From Chitinophaga silvatica (GTDB lineage Bacteria; Bacteroidota; Bacteroidia; Chitinophagales; Chitinophagaceae), in NCBI RefSeq assembly GCF_003419895.1, contig NZ_QPMM01000001.1:434001-498000 (forward strand): a DNA stretch of 64,000 bases, given 5' to 3'. Below, piece by piece: positions 1-8,049 of this stretch (position 1 is its first letter; each line of letters starts with the position of its first letter). Below the pieces are notes generated by a model. It did not search any database, was not told the DNA's origin, and was given only the letters and a program-made list of their open reading frames with translations. The position numbers were made by a program, and so were the translations under genes.

Positions 1-1
1 C

Positions 2-289
2 CATACCGAAGATGGAGAGTGGTTACAATATACCACACATGCCCCGGCAAAGGGAACATATACTATCCAGGTTAAAATTGCTCGTGAAAATAAAGATAAA
101 CAGCCTGCCATAAAGGTTTCCGATAATGGAGTTGTATTAGCAGGAAATCTTGAAGTACCGGCATCGGGCAACGATTGGGAGACATTAACAATTCCAAATG
201 TGAAGTTTTCTAAGGGAGCGCATAAACTGAGGATAGAATTTACAACAGGAGGAAGCAAATTGAAGGAGATTTTATTCGTTAAACAATAG
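2..289 (+). CDS. C-terminal end of a secreted protein with CBM6-like domain (partial)
   Basis: The reading frame is open from the left edge and ends at TAG 287-289, giving 95 codons of the C-terminus only. The visible part reads as a beta-sandwich carbohydrate-binding module of the CBM6/CBM35 type: it begins with an EWLQYTTHAPAKGTY stretch, followed by alternating beta-strands, a NDWETLTIP strand, and a GAHKLRIEF strand near the end. In this family such modules sit at the C-terminus of secreted glycoside hydrolases and bind polysaccharide. The catalytic part lies outside the window, so the enzyme cannot be named. The family call rests on pattern resemblance rather than a search. Confidence 0.6.
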   Translation, partial: HTEDGEWLQYTTHAPAKGTYTIQVKIARENKDKQPAIKVSDNGVVLAGNLEVPASGNDWETLTIPNVKFSKGAHKLRIEFTTGGSKLKEILFVKQ

Positions 290-327
290 CACTTCATATT
301 ATCTTAGCTGTAAATTTTACACTAGTT

Positions 328-1233
328 ATGATGAAGCCCTTATTCCTGGTGGGCCTGACGCTAATTGTTAGCCTTACGGTTCAGGCCCAGCTTAAATTTA
401 CTACAGTCGACCCCTCAGCTACAGCAGCTGGGATTACAGAGGTACATTCTGGTCATCTGGTTGTACAACCTGCCAGAGAGAAGAATAAAAACCTGTTGAT
501 CATTATGATTCCGGGCACTGGTGGTAATGCTGCCGATCAGCGTTTTAAAACGCTGGATAGTAGTTTGGCAGTGGAAGGGTATTCTGTTATCAGTTTGGAT
601 TATGTGAACCAGGTTGTTACTACTGTTTGTTCCAAAAGCACTGATAGTACCTGCTTTGATAATTTCAGGCAGGAAATCTTTTATGGAACTCCGGTCAGTG
701 ATAAAGTGAAAGTAGATAGTGTAAATAGTATTTTGAACAGGATTACTAAACTATTGGTTTATTTAGAGAAGAATGATCCAAAGGGTGGGTGGGCCAACTT
801 TATTCGTAATGGAAAGCCGAGATGGGATCGTATAATAGCAGCCGGGCATTCTCAGGGAGCCGGACATGCTGGATTTATCGGGCAGCATTATGCGGTGAAG
901 GGAGTAATGATGTTATCTGGGCCACAGGATTATTTGCAGGAGTTTAATTCACCTGCAGCGTGGCAGCGTCAGAAAGGAAAAACTCCGGTAGATAAGTATT
1001 ATGCGTTTCTGCATATCCGTGATCCTTATGTTTTTGATTATCAGTTGAAAGATGTGCAGGCATTACGACATACAGCGGCTATTGATACAGTGATGGTGCA
1101 GCCGGGAGTTCCGTTTAAAAGCAATCGTCATGTTATGGTTACAGATATTGAGAGTCAGAATCCGCATGGGTCAACGCTCGATACAGAATTTAATAATGTA
1201 AGGGCGCATATTCTGAATGCTATCGGGAAATAA
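328..1233 (+). CDS. Secreted alpha/beta hydrolase (BPSS1944-like)
   Basis: This 301-residue protein starts with a clear Sec signal peptide (MMKPLFLVGLTLIVSLTVQA, cleavage near QAQ). The mature part is an alpha/beta-hydrolase fold: an oxyanion-type strand LLIIMIPGTGGNAADQ around residues 56-71, a nucleophile elbow GHSQG near residue 173 (catalytic Ser), and a C-terminal NPHGST that probably supplies the catalytic His. The layout fits the small family of secreted BPSS1944-type hydrolases; the substrate is unknown. ATG codons at 328 and 331 are both possible; the first is given. It follows the CBM6-like protein by 38 bp and may be co-transcribed. A strong hairpin lies just downstream of the stop. 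Confidence 0.75.
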   Translation: MMKPLFLVGLTLIVSLTVQAQLKFTTVDPSATAAGITEVHSGHLVVQPAREKNKNLLIIMIPGTGGNAADQRFKTLDSSLAVEGYSVISLDYVNQVVTTVCSKSTDSTCFDNFRQEIFYGTPVSDKVKVDSVNSILNRITKLLVYLEKNDPKGGWANFIRNGKPRWDRIIAAGHSQGAGHAGFIGQHYAVKGVMMLSGPQDYLQEFNSPAAWQRQKGKTPVDKYYAFLHIRDPYVFDYQLKDVQALRHTAAIDTVMVQPGVPFKSNRHVMVTDIESQNPHGSTLDTEFNNVRAHILNAIGK

Positions 1234-1243
1234 TTATAAAAGA

Positions 1244-1277
1244 AAACCGGTTCTCAGTGCAGAACCGGTTTCTTTTT
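1244..1277. terminator. Bidirectional intrinsic terminator
   Basis: A perfect 11-bp stem (AAACCGGTTCT at 1244-1254 with its complement at 1261-1271) and a 6-nt loop are followed by a T-rich run on the plus strand and preceded by an A-rich run. It lies 10 bp after the hydrolase stop, between convergent genes, so it could serve both directions. Confidence 0.8.
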
Positions 1278-1283
1278 CATCAC

Positions 1284-1450
1284 ACTAATCACACTATCAA
1301 AATAACACAGGAATGGTTTTAGTATGGTTCCTTTTTCCTTCTAATTTCACTATCAAACTTTCCTTTGTTGTAAGCGTATTTCCATTTACTTACTAATCAC
1401 ACAATCAAAATTCCACAGGATTGGTTTTAAGCATGGTTCCGTTTTCCTTC
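1284..1450 (-). repeat. Three decayed tandem copies of the CoA-transferase 3' end
   Basis: Three consecutive blocks at about 1284-1340, 1341-1391 and 1392-1450 align with each other. Each starts with a CTAATnnCACnATCAAA-like stretch and ends with a TTTCC-rich stretch. The third block is the real 3' end of the CoA-transferase gene, including its stop at 1405-1407. The first block would still encode a similar tail (EGKGTILKP against EGNGTMLKTNP). The middle block is the most diverged. The pattern suggests repeated short tandem duplication of the gene end followed by decay. Confidence 0.6.
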
Positions 1451-2907
1451 AGTCGGGTGTGCCAGCTAAGTGCCTCCTGTAAGAGATGAGGTGTTTGGCC
1501 TCCTGCTTTACAGGCGTTGTTAAAATATTCATTCAGTTCATCCCGATAGCTGACATGCGCGCAATTATTTATTATTAGCCTGGCCTTTTCTCTTGGTGCA
1601 AGTCCGCGCAGATCTGCCAATCCATTTTCCGTTACAAAAATATCTACATCGTGTTCCGTGTTATCTATATGTGAGGCCATTGGTACTATGTGTGAAATAC
1701 CGGCCTTAGAGGATGACTGAGTTACAAACACGCTCATGTAAGCATTGCGTGCAAAATCGTTAGACCCACCTATTCCATTCATCATATGAGTTCCACCGAT
1801 GTGGGTAGAATTTACATTTCCATAGATATCGCATTCAATGGCGGTGTTGATGCTGATTACGCCAAGGCGGTGAATAACTTCAGCGGCATTGCTGATATCC
1901 TGCGGGCGTAGAATAAGGTAAGGCTTGTAGCGTTCGAAATTATTGAAAACGCGCTGGTAGCATTCCTGTGATACGGTGATGGAAGAGGCAGAAGCGAAAG
2001 CCAATTTACCTGCATCAATCAGATTAAATGCACTATCCTGAATAACTTCAGAGTACATGGTCAGGTTATGGAAATTACCATCGATGAAGCCTTCCATCAC
2101 GGCATTGGCAACTTTACCAATGCCAGATTGTAGTGGTCTGAGCGAAGGAAGGAGGCGTCCTTTTTTTATTTCGTGGTTAAAGAATTCCAGTAAATGGTTG
2201 GCAATAGCTCTTGTTTTTTCATCCCTTTCATTTATTTGTGCCGGGCTGTCGGTTGTTTCTGTAAGTACTATTGCTACAATTTTAGAAGGGTCTACCTGTA
2301 TTGAGCTGTTACCGATACGGGTACCTGTTTCAGTTATCGGTATTATTTTCCTGGAAGGCCATATGCCAGCGGAGAATATATCGTGTACTCCTTCCAAGGA
2401 TAAGGGAACAGATGTATTTATTTCAACGATGATTTGTTTGGCAGCTGCTGCGAAAGCAGGTGAATTACCAACTGAAGTTGTAGGAACAAGGCTTCCGTCT
2501 TCATTAATCTTCACAGCTTCAATAATTGCAATATCGATAGGTACAATTCCTTCATTTATCAGTTCTGCACTTTCGCCCAGGTGCTGATCTAAGAAGAGAA
2601 CTTCTCCTTCATTGATAGATCTGCGTAAAACCGGATCTACCTGAAAAGGCATTCTTTTGGCTAATACATGATTAGCTGCCAGTAAGCCATCGGTACCATG
2701 ACCCAGGGATGCGCCTGTTATTAAGGTAATCTGTAAGGGATCATTGGCGGCTCTGGCTGCTAGTGCCTTAAGCACAGCTTTACTGTCGCCTGCTTTCGTG
2801 AAACCGCTGGATGCTACCACCATCTTATCTTTAAATAAGCCGGCAGCATCTTCAGCAGTTTTAATCCTGCTGTGTAATTGCGGTATATTGATTCTGTTGC
2901 TGTGCAT
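1405..2907 (-). CDS. Acetyl-CoA hydrolase/transferase family protein (succinyl-CoA:acetate CoA-transferase type)
   Basis: This 500-residue cytoplasmic enzyme has the family's expected length. The signature is the segment TAIECDIYGNVNSTH near residues 357-371, whose Glu is the residue that forms the glutamyl-CoA thioester, followed by a GGSNDFARNAY stretch typical of the succinyl-CoA:acetate CoA-transferase branch. It moves CoA between acyl donors and acetate, linking acetate metabolism with the TCA cycle. The start ATG at 2907 lies about 22 nt below a consensus-like -7 element (2936-2943), which supports this start. It appears monocistronic. Its 3' end is preserved in decayed tandem copies downstream. 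Confidence 0.85.
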   Translation of the reverse strand: MHSNRINIPQLHSRIKTAEDAAGLFKDKMVVASSGFTKAGDSKAVLKALAARAANDPLQITLITGASLGHGTDGLLAANHVLAKRMPFQVDPVLRRSINEGEVLFLDQHLGESAELINEGIVPIDIAIIEAVKINEDGSLVPTTSVGNSPAFAAAAKQIIVEINTSVPLSLEGVHDIFSAGIWPSRKIIPITETGTRIGNSSIQVDPSKIVAIVLTETTDSPAQINERDEKTRAIANHLLEFFNHEIKKGRLLPSLRPLQSGIGKVANAVMEGFIDGNFHNLTMYSEVIQDSAFNLIDAGKLAFASASSITVSQECYQRVFNNFERYKPYLILRPQDISNAAEVIHRLGVISINTAIECDIYGNVNSTHIGGTHMMNGIGGSNDFARNAYMSVFVTQSSSKAGISHIVPMASHIDNTEHDVDIFVTENGLADLRGLAPREKARLIINNCAHVSYRDELNEYFNNACKAGGQTPHLLQEALSWHTRLKENGTMLKTNPVEF

Positions 2908-2935
2908 AGTATCGTGGAAATCAATTTTGAGGGTT

Positions 2936-2943
2936 CAAAAATA
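2936..2943 (-). promoter_or_regulatory. Candidate -7 element of the CoA-transferase gene
   Basis: The minus strand reads TATTTTTG, an exact match to the Bacteroidota -7 motif TAnnTTTG, 28 bp upstream of the ATG. No convincing -33 TTTG was found at the usual spacing. Confidence 0.4.
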
Positions 2944-3174
2944 CTTATTCGATTTGTGGCTTGGATGCGTATTTAAGTCAATTGTTTGTTAGAACCGGCC
3001 AGGTGTTTTTATGGAAACATCTTCATGAATATTTCCGCTTAAAATCATCAACCTAAAAAAATCATCAAATACATTTACTACATGCGTTATGATCTGATAA
3101 TGTGTTTTTAAAATAGATTGTTGCTTTGCCGGAAGGAAGTAAACAAGTATCTTCGCCGCCGTTCGATTCATACT

Positions 3175-4602
3175 ATGCCAAAAAAGAAGACTCAAGAGAA
3201 AGGTTTTAATAGTTTAGCCGTTCTACTTATACTCGCTGTTGCCACCTTTGTAGTTACTACGTGTAATAGAAAACTGACTGCCGATAAAGGGAAACCCCCT
3301 GCTGGCCAATCTAATTCAGATAAACCCAAGGCTGAGAAAAAAGCAAATAAATCAACCCGGCTTACTTTATTGAAAGAAGATTTTGAGTCTGGTTCGAAAT
3401 CCAATTATAATTCAGAGGAAGTTGAGTTATCGTCTGGTAGCTGGACATTCAAGAACGCTGTGCTTGGAAACGGGGCGGAAGATAAGAAGGTTGGAAAACA
3501 ATCGTTACGCCTCCGCGATAACGGTAGCGCAAGTATGAATTTCGATATTACGCATAATGGAACCGCTACTGTTACGGTTAAATATGCGTTATATGGAAAT
3601 GATAATGGGGGGGAATGGGAACTTTGGACGTCTATCAATCGTGGACAGCGATTTGTGAAAGTAGGGGAAGCTGTTAAAGTAAGCAGCGGTAATTGGAATA
3701 CAGCTACTTTTGTAGTTGCAGCCAATGGAAACATCCGTTTTCAGATCAGGAAAACTGATAAAGAGAATAGCAGGATTAACTTCGATTCCTTTGTAGTTGT
3801 AGCAGGAGGAAAGCTGGATGCTGAGAAGCCAACAGAAAAAACTACCCCGGGAGATAATGACAATATGCTGTTGGGTAACCCAAGTGGTGCCACCAGAGCT
3901 ATTGTAATGGCCAATAATTTCCTGATGGATAAAGGATTCTATAAGATCTCTTATAATAGGGATAATGCAACCCCCAACTGGGTAAGCTGGCATGTCGACA
4001 GGCGAGATATTGGTAAGATGGCGAGGGCCAATAATTTCAGGGCAGATTTTGATTTACCTGGTGATTGGTATCAGGCCAATGAAAATAGCTATAAAGGGAG
4101 CGGATTCGATAGAGGGCATAACTGTCCGTCTGGAGATCGAACCAGTAGCAGAGCGGGTAATGAGGCTACATTTCTTATGACCAACATGATTCCTCAGGCC
4201 CCAAATCATAATCAGCATTTGTGGAAAAATTTGGAAGATTATACACGGGAACTTGTCATGAATGGCAACGAAGTGTATATTATCATGGGCAGTTATGGAA
4301 CCGGAGGAAAGGGGAGTAATGGAAATAGTAAAAAAATTGATAGAAACAGAATTAATGTGCCAAGTAATATCTGGAAAGTAATTGTCGTATTATCTGATGG
4401 CGGGAATGATCTGCAGCGTATCAATAAAAATACCAGAGTAATAGCGGTGAACACTCCCAACAATAATGATGTTAATAGCAGGTGGTCGGCATATCTGACT
4501 TCAATTGAATCAATCGAAAAGGCAACAGGATATAAATTACTGGATAAAGTACCCGAAACCGTTAGGCAGGAGCTGATAAAAAAAATAGATAATGAGCAAT
4601 AA
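3175..4602 (+). CDS. Membrane-anchored DNA/RNA non-specific endonuclease (NucA type)
   Basis: The chosen ATG at 3175 gives 475 residues with a basic N-terminus and a hydrophobic segment (SLAVLLILAVATFVVTTC). The Cys follows VTT, so it could be a poor lipobox or simply a membrane anchor. Next comes a Lys-rich linker, a roughly 140-residue beta-sandwich domain beginning at LLKEDFESG, and a C-terminal beta-beta-alpha-metal nuclease domain with the diagnostic DRGH motif (FDRGHNCPSGDR) and the downstream Asn-rich helix (PNHNQHLWKNLEDYTREL) that binds Mg2+. The enzyme should cut extracellular or periplasmic DNA and RNA for nutrition or defence. A longer ORF from 3118 lacks a signal-like start. It appears monocistronic. 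Confidence 0.85.
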   Translation: MPKKKTQEKGFNSLAVLLILAVATFVVTTCNRKLTADKGKPPAGQSNSDKPKAEKKANKSTRLTLLKEDFESGSKSNYNSEEVELSSGSWTFKNAVLGNGAEDKKVGKQSLRLRDNGSASMNFDITHNGTATVTVKYALYGNDNGGEWELWTSINRGQRFVKVGEAVKVSSGNWNTATFVVAANGNIRFQIRKTDKENSRINFDSFVVVAGGKLDAEKPTEKTTPGDNDNMLLGNPSGATRAIVMANNFLMDKGFYKISYNRDNATPNWVSWHVDRRDIGKMARANNFRADFDLPGDWYQANENSYKGSGFDRGHNCPSGDRTSSRAGNEATFLMTNMIPQAPNHNQHLWKNLEDYTRELVMNGNEVYIIMGSYGTGGKGSNGNSKKIDRNRINVPSNIWKVIVVLSDGGNDLQRINKNTRVIAVNTPNNNDVNSRWSAYLTSIESIEKATGYKLLDKVPETVRQELIKKIDNEQ

Positions 4603-4987
4603 TTAAGTAGTTGAACAAAAAATTTAATTATGCATTTATTGATAATTATGTTATAAATTGTATAAATTTGTTATATTATTTTGCTATTGGCTTAATTTAA
4701 CCTTGAAAAAAGTGATGATCAATTAGTAGTAAGACCAAATTGGCATAATTTTATTGAAAGTACCGTAGTGCATGTAACTTATTTCAATCGAGATCGTTTA
4801 TTCTGATAACGTATTGCGAGAATAAGTAAACCAGATCGATTAATAGCAAATAACAAACCTACAATATGCTTGTTTTAAAGCTGAAAAGTTGCATGAATGA
4901 TTCGAGAAATAATTTGCTACTAAGGGTCGTTATTAACCTGCAATATCATAGAAAAGCCTTAAACATTAATTATATATAACTATCTAT
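4603..4987 (+). other. AT-rich intergenic region
   Basis: This 385-bp stretch shows no convincing ORF, tRNA or long repeat. It carries a TAAATTTG match to the -7 motif at 4663-4670, which would imply a leader of about 310 nt for the glycosyltransferase, so its role is doubtful. Confidence 0.4.
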
Positions 4988-5791
4988 ATGGTGGAAAGAG
5001 TGTCGGTAGCTCTGCTTGTTACAACATATAACTGGCCTGAAGCCCTGAAATTAGTGTTAGACAGTGTTTTGGTACAAACCATTCTCCCCGATGAGGTAAT
5101 CATTGCCGATGATGGCTCCGGAGAAGCCACCAGGCGTGTGATTGAAGCCTTTCAGGAAAAAACCAGCATCCCCGTTAAGCATTTCTGGCATCCGGATGAA
5201 GGTTTTCGTAAAACTGAAATTATCAACCAGGCAATTACAGGTACAGATTCACAATATATTATTGAAATAGATGGAGATATAGTGATGCACGAGTTATTCA
5301 TCAGTGATCACTTGAAAGAGGCTGAAAAAGGCTATTATATCAGAGGTAGCCGTGTGCTGCTAATGGAAGATATCACAAGAGAATATTTGAAGAATGGATT
5401 CAAACCGGTTTCCAGCTTCAGACCAGGCATCAGAAACCGCTTTAACTCCCTCCGCATTCCTATTCTGGCACCATTAGTTATCAGAAGAACAAAAAGAAGC
5501 AGAAACTGGATAGGTTGTAATTGTGCCTTTTGGAAAGACGACTTTTTACGCGTAAATGGTTATAATAACGAATTGAGAGGATGGGGGCATGAAGATATTG
5601 AACTGGCAGCAAGATTTATTAATTCAGGCTTATTACAGAAGAAGATCAAACTGAAAGCTGTCTGCTATCATCTGCATCACCCTTATAACAGCAGAGCGCA
5701 GGAAAACATCAATTACAGGGTATACCTGGATACACTCAACAGGAAAATAGCCTATTGCTCCAATGGCTACTATCGCCACCAAAGCGTTTGA
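4988..5791 (+). CDS. Family 2 glycosyltransferase with C-terminal GT7-like domain
   Basis: This 267-residue protein has no signal peptide and is probably cytoplasmic or peripheral to the membrane. The N-terminal GT-A fold shows LLVTTYNWPEAL, a nucleotide-binding IIADDGSGE, and a metal-binding segment IIEIDGDIVMH near residues 92-102. The C-terminal half holds WIGCNCAFWKDDFLRVNGY and the GWGHEDIELAARF motif (Glu-Asp near residue 200), typical of the galactosyltransferase/GT7C region found in many Bacteroidota GT2 enzymes. It probably adds a sugar to lipopolysaccharide or another surface glycan. It stands alone, and its stop codon directly borders the large palindromic repeat. Confidence 0.85.
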   Translation: MVERVSVALLVTTYNWPEALKLVLDSVLVQTILPDEVIIADDGSGEATRRVIEAFQEKTSIPVKHFWHPDEGFRKTEIINQAITGTDSQYIIEIDGDIVMHELFISDHLKEAEKGYYIRGSRVLLMEDITREYLKNGFKPVSSFRPGIRNRFNSLRIPILAPLVIRRTKRSRNWIGCNCAFWKDDFLRVNGYNNELRGWGHEDIELAARFINSGLLQKKIKLKAVCYHLHHPYNSRAQENINYRVYLDTLNRKIAYCSNGYYRHQSV

Positions 5792-6021
5792 TAGGCTCGC
5801 AGGCTCGCTGGTATTTCTCGCAAAGAAGCAAAGATTAATATTAAGATAAAAAAGATCTAAGCGAATATTTTAAGGACTTCCGTTTGGTTAATTAAACAAA
5901 AGAAACCAATCAGTAGTCCTTAAAATATTCGCTTCAATCTTTTTTATCTTAAATAAACCTTATGCCTCTTAATATTAATCTTTGCTTCTTTGCGAGAAAT
6001 ACCAGCGAGCCTGCGAGCTTA
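5792..6021. repeat. Long imperfect palindrome filling the gap between convergent genes
   Basis: The left arm starting at 5795 (GCTCGCAGGCTCGCTGG) is matched by the reverse complement of the right arm ending at 6018. Pairing continues inward through CTCGCAAAGAAGCAAAG, ATTAATATTAAGA, GATAAAAAAGAT and GCGAATATTTTAAGGACT. The arms differ mainly by a segment of about 20 bp present only in the right arm near 5951-5970 and bordered by TTAAGA-like direct repeats. The centre holds a further TTGGTT/AACCAA pair. The element spans almost exactly from one stop codon to the opposite one. It may be a MITE-like or REP-like mobile palindrome and could also act as a bidirectional terminator. No transposase ORF is present. 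Confidence 0.85.
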
Positions 6022-6022
6022 A

Positions 6023-7843
6023 TTAATGACTAAAGGTCTGCATTTCTATTAATCGCTTATATACACCGTTATTGCTCAATAAATCGGTGTGTGTACCCTG
6101 TTCTATCACTTTCCCGTTATCCAGCACGATAATGATATCCGCGTTCTGAATAGTGCTTAATCTGTGGGCAATCACGAGCGATGTTCTGTTCTTCATCAGA
6201 TTGTTGAGGGCTTCCTGTACCATTTTTTCGGATTCAGTATCCAGAGCAGAAGTAGCCTCATCCAGCAACATTAATGGCGGATTGGTTAAAACTGCGCGGG
6301 CAATACAAATACGCTGGCGCTGACCTCCTGATAATTTGGAACCTTTATCGCCAATATTGGTATCGTACCCGTTTTCGGTATTCATAATGAAATCATGGGC
6401 ATTGGCAATTCTGGCTGCAACAACCACTTCTTCCATTGTAGCTTCCGGCTTGGCAAAAGCGATATTGTTAAATATGGTATCGTTAAATAGAATGGATTCC
6501 TGGTTTACTATTCCCATCAGCGAACGAAGCGATTCCATGGTCACCGACTTAATATCGTGCTGATCTACTTTTATGACGCCGGATGCCGGGTCCATAAATC
6601 TCGGAATCAAATCCATAAGAGTAGATTTACCACCACCGGAAGGACCTACCAGTGCAACTGAAGCCCCTTTAGGGATAGTAAGATTGATATCTTTAAGAAT
6701 AGCCTTTTCGCCATAGGAGAAGTTGACATGCTCAAAGCGTATAGCATCCTTGAAATCTGTTAATACAGTGGCATTAGGAGCGTTAACAATTTTAGGTTTC
6801 TCATCTATCAGCTGCAATACTCTTTCTCCGGCAGCGATCCCTGAGTGAATATTGGTAAATGCACCGGAAATTGCTTTAGCCGGGCGCATAATCTGTGAGA
6901 AAAGTGCAATATATACAACGAAGGTAGATCCATCTATCGATCCTTCATTATTGATAATAAGTGATCCACCATAAAATACGATACCTGCTACCATCAGTAC
7001 TCCTAAAGTTTCAGAAACCGGTGACGCCAGTTGTTGGCGTTTAGCCATGGAGCGGGTGATTTTCGAGTAAGTCCGGTTTTGTTTTTCAAACCTGTCTGTA
7101 ATGAAATTAACTGCATTAAATGCTTTAATGATACGGATACCATTGAGCGCTTCATCCAGGTAACTGATCATTACACCATAAGTCTGGTGTGAAGCTGTAG
7201 CATCTTCTTTCAACCTTCTTACTATTCTTGAAATGATTAATCCGGCAACCGGAATAATCAGCATGGAGATAAGCGTAAGTTTATAGGAAATAATAAACAG
7301 CATTACTAAAAAGGCCAGTAATGTAGCCGGTTCCTTAATCAATACCTGTAAGGTGGCCGTAACTGTATATTGTACTACCTGTACGTCTGAGGCTATTTTT
7401 GAAATAATATCACCTTTCCTTTCATTATTGAAATAACCCAGGTGCAGATTCATTACATTATTAAATACAGATCGCCTCAGGTTCAGCAAAGTCTGAATCC
7501 TCAGGCTTTCCATAGTACGATCTGCGAAGTAGCGAAAGAGGTTTCCCAAAAGCACTGAGGCGGCAATAACCATACAAACAACTGCCAGGCTTCTCAATCT
7601 TCCATGTTCTATGGCGATTAAAGTGGAATAGTGTTTAAAGACTTTAAAGATCTCGAAATAGCTGTCGGGCATCGGAGATACCTCAGTAACTCCTTTATTG
7701 GAAAACAGCGTATCTAATAAGGGCGCTAATAATGCTAAATTCAGTGTACTGAAGATAACAGACAACAACGCACAAAGAAGGTAGGGGAGAGCGAATTTAT
7801 TAATAGGTTTGGCAAAAGATAAAAGTCGGAAGTACGTCTTCAT
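6023..7843 (-). CDS. ABC exporter, fused permease/ATPase (MsbA-like)
   Basis: This 606-residue half-transporter has an N-terminal six-helix membrane domain (about residues 15-330) and a C-terminal nucleotide-binding domain. The ATPase motifs are intact: Walker A GPSGGGKST near residue 400, signature LSGGQRQR, Walker B LMLLDEATSALD, and the H-loop in VIAHRLSTIQ. Homodimers of this type flip lipids, lipid A-core or drugs across the inner membrane; MsbA-like lipid export is the commonest role in Bacteroidota, but the substrate cannot be read from sequence. The gene seems monocistronic. Its stop directly adjoins the large palindrome. A terminator of the upstream sulfatase operon lies before it. 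Confidence 0.85.
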   Translation of the reverse strand: MKTYFRLLSFAKPINKFALPYLLCALLSVIFSTLNLALLAPLLDTLFSNKGVTEVSPMPDSYFEIFKVFKHYSTLIAIEHGRLRSLAVVCMVIAASVLLGNLFRYFADRTMESLRIQTLLNLRRSVFNNVMNLHLGYFNNERKGDIISKIASDVQVVQYTVTATLQVLIKEPATLLAFLVMLFIISYKLTLISMLIIPVAGLIISRIVRRLKEDATASHQTYGVMISYLDEALNGIRIIKAFNAVNFITDRFEKQNRTYSKITRSMAKRQQLASPVSETLGVLMVAGIVFYGGSLIINNEGSIDGSTFVVYIALFSQIMRPAKAISGAFTNIHSGIAAGERVLQLIDEKPKIVNAPNATVLTDFKDAIRFEHVNFSYGEKAILKDINLTIPKGASVALVGPSGGGKSTLMDLIPRFMDPASGVIKVDQHDIKSVTMESLRSLMGIVNQESILFNDTIFNNIAFAKPEATMEEVVVAARIANAHDFIMNTENGYDTNIGDKGSKLSGGQRQRICIARAVLTNPPLMLLDEATSALDTESEKMVQEALNNLMKNRTSLVIAHRLSTIQNADIIIVLDNGKVIEQGTHTDLLSNNGVYKRLIEMQTFSH

Positions 7844-7890
7844 ATTTAAAAAATATCATACAATAATCAATCCCTGGTGTTACGTACATA

Positions 7891-7924
7891 AAAAGAACCG
7901 CACCGTTGCTGATGCGGTTCTTTT
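7891..7924 (-). terminator. Intrinsic terminator of the SusCD-sulfatase operon
   Basis: A perfect 12-bp stem (AAAAGAACCGCA at 7891-7902 with its complement at 7913-7924) has T-tracts on both strands. It lies about 125 bp downstream of the sulfatase stop in the minus direction and upstream of the ABC exporter. Confidence 0.75.
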
Positions 7925-8049
7925 AGCCCTAATTATTTATAGATCAATAATTTAACGACAAAATTGTCAGTCACACCTCATTTGCTTATTTTTTGCAAAT
8001 CGGCTCCAAAAATAGACCTTTTACCTTAATTGACAAAACTCTTGACGAT

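Noticed and set aside
2057..2587. 176-codon plus-strand frame inside the CoA-transferase gene
   Set aside because: It is antisense to a complete, motif-bearing enzyme and has no recognisable domain.
3118..3174. Upstream start for the NucA-type nuclease
   Set aside because: The extra 19 residues are basic and disrupt the expected short n-region before the hydrophobic segment; ATG 3175 gives a normal anchor.
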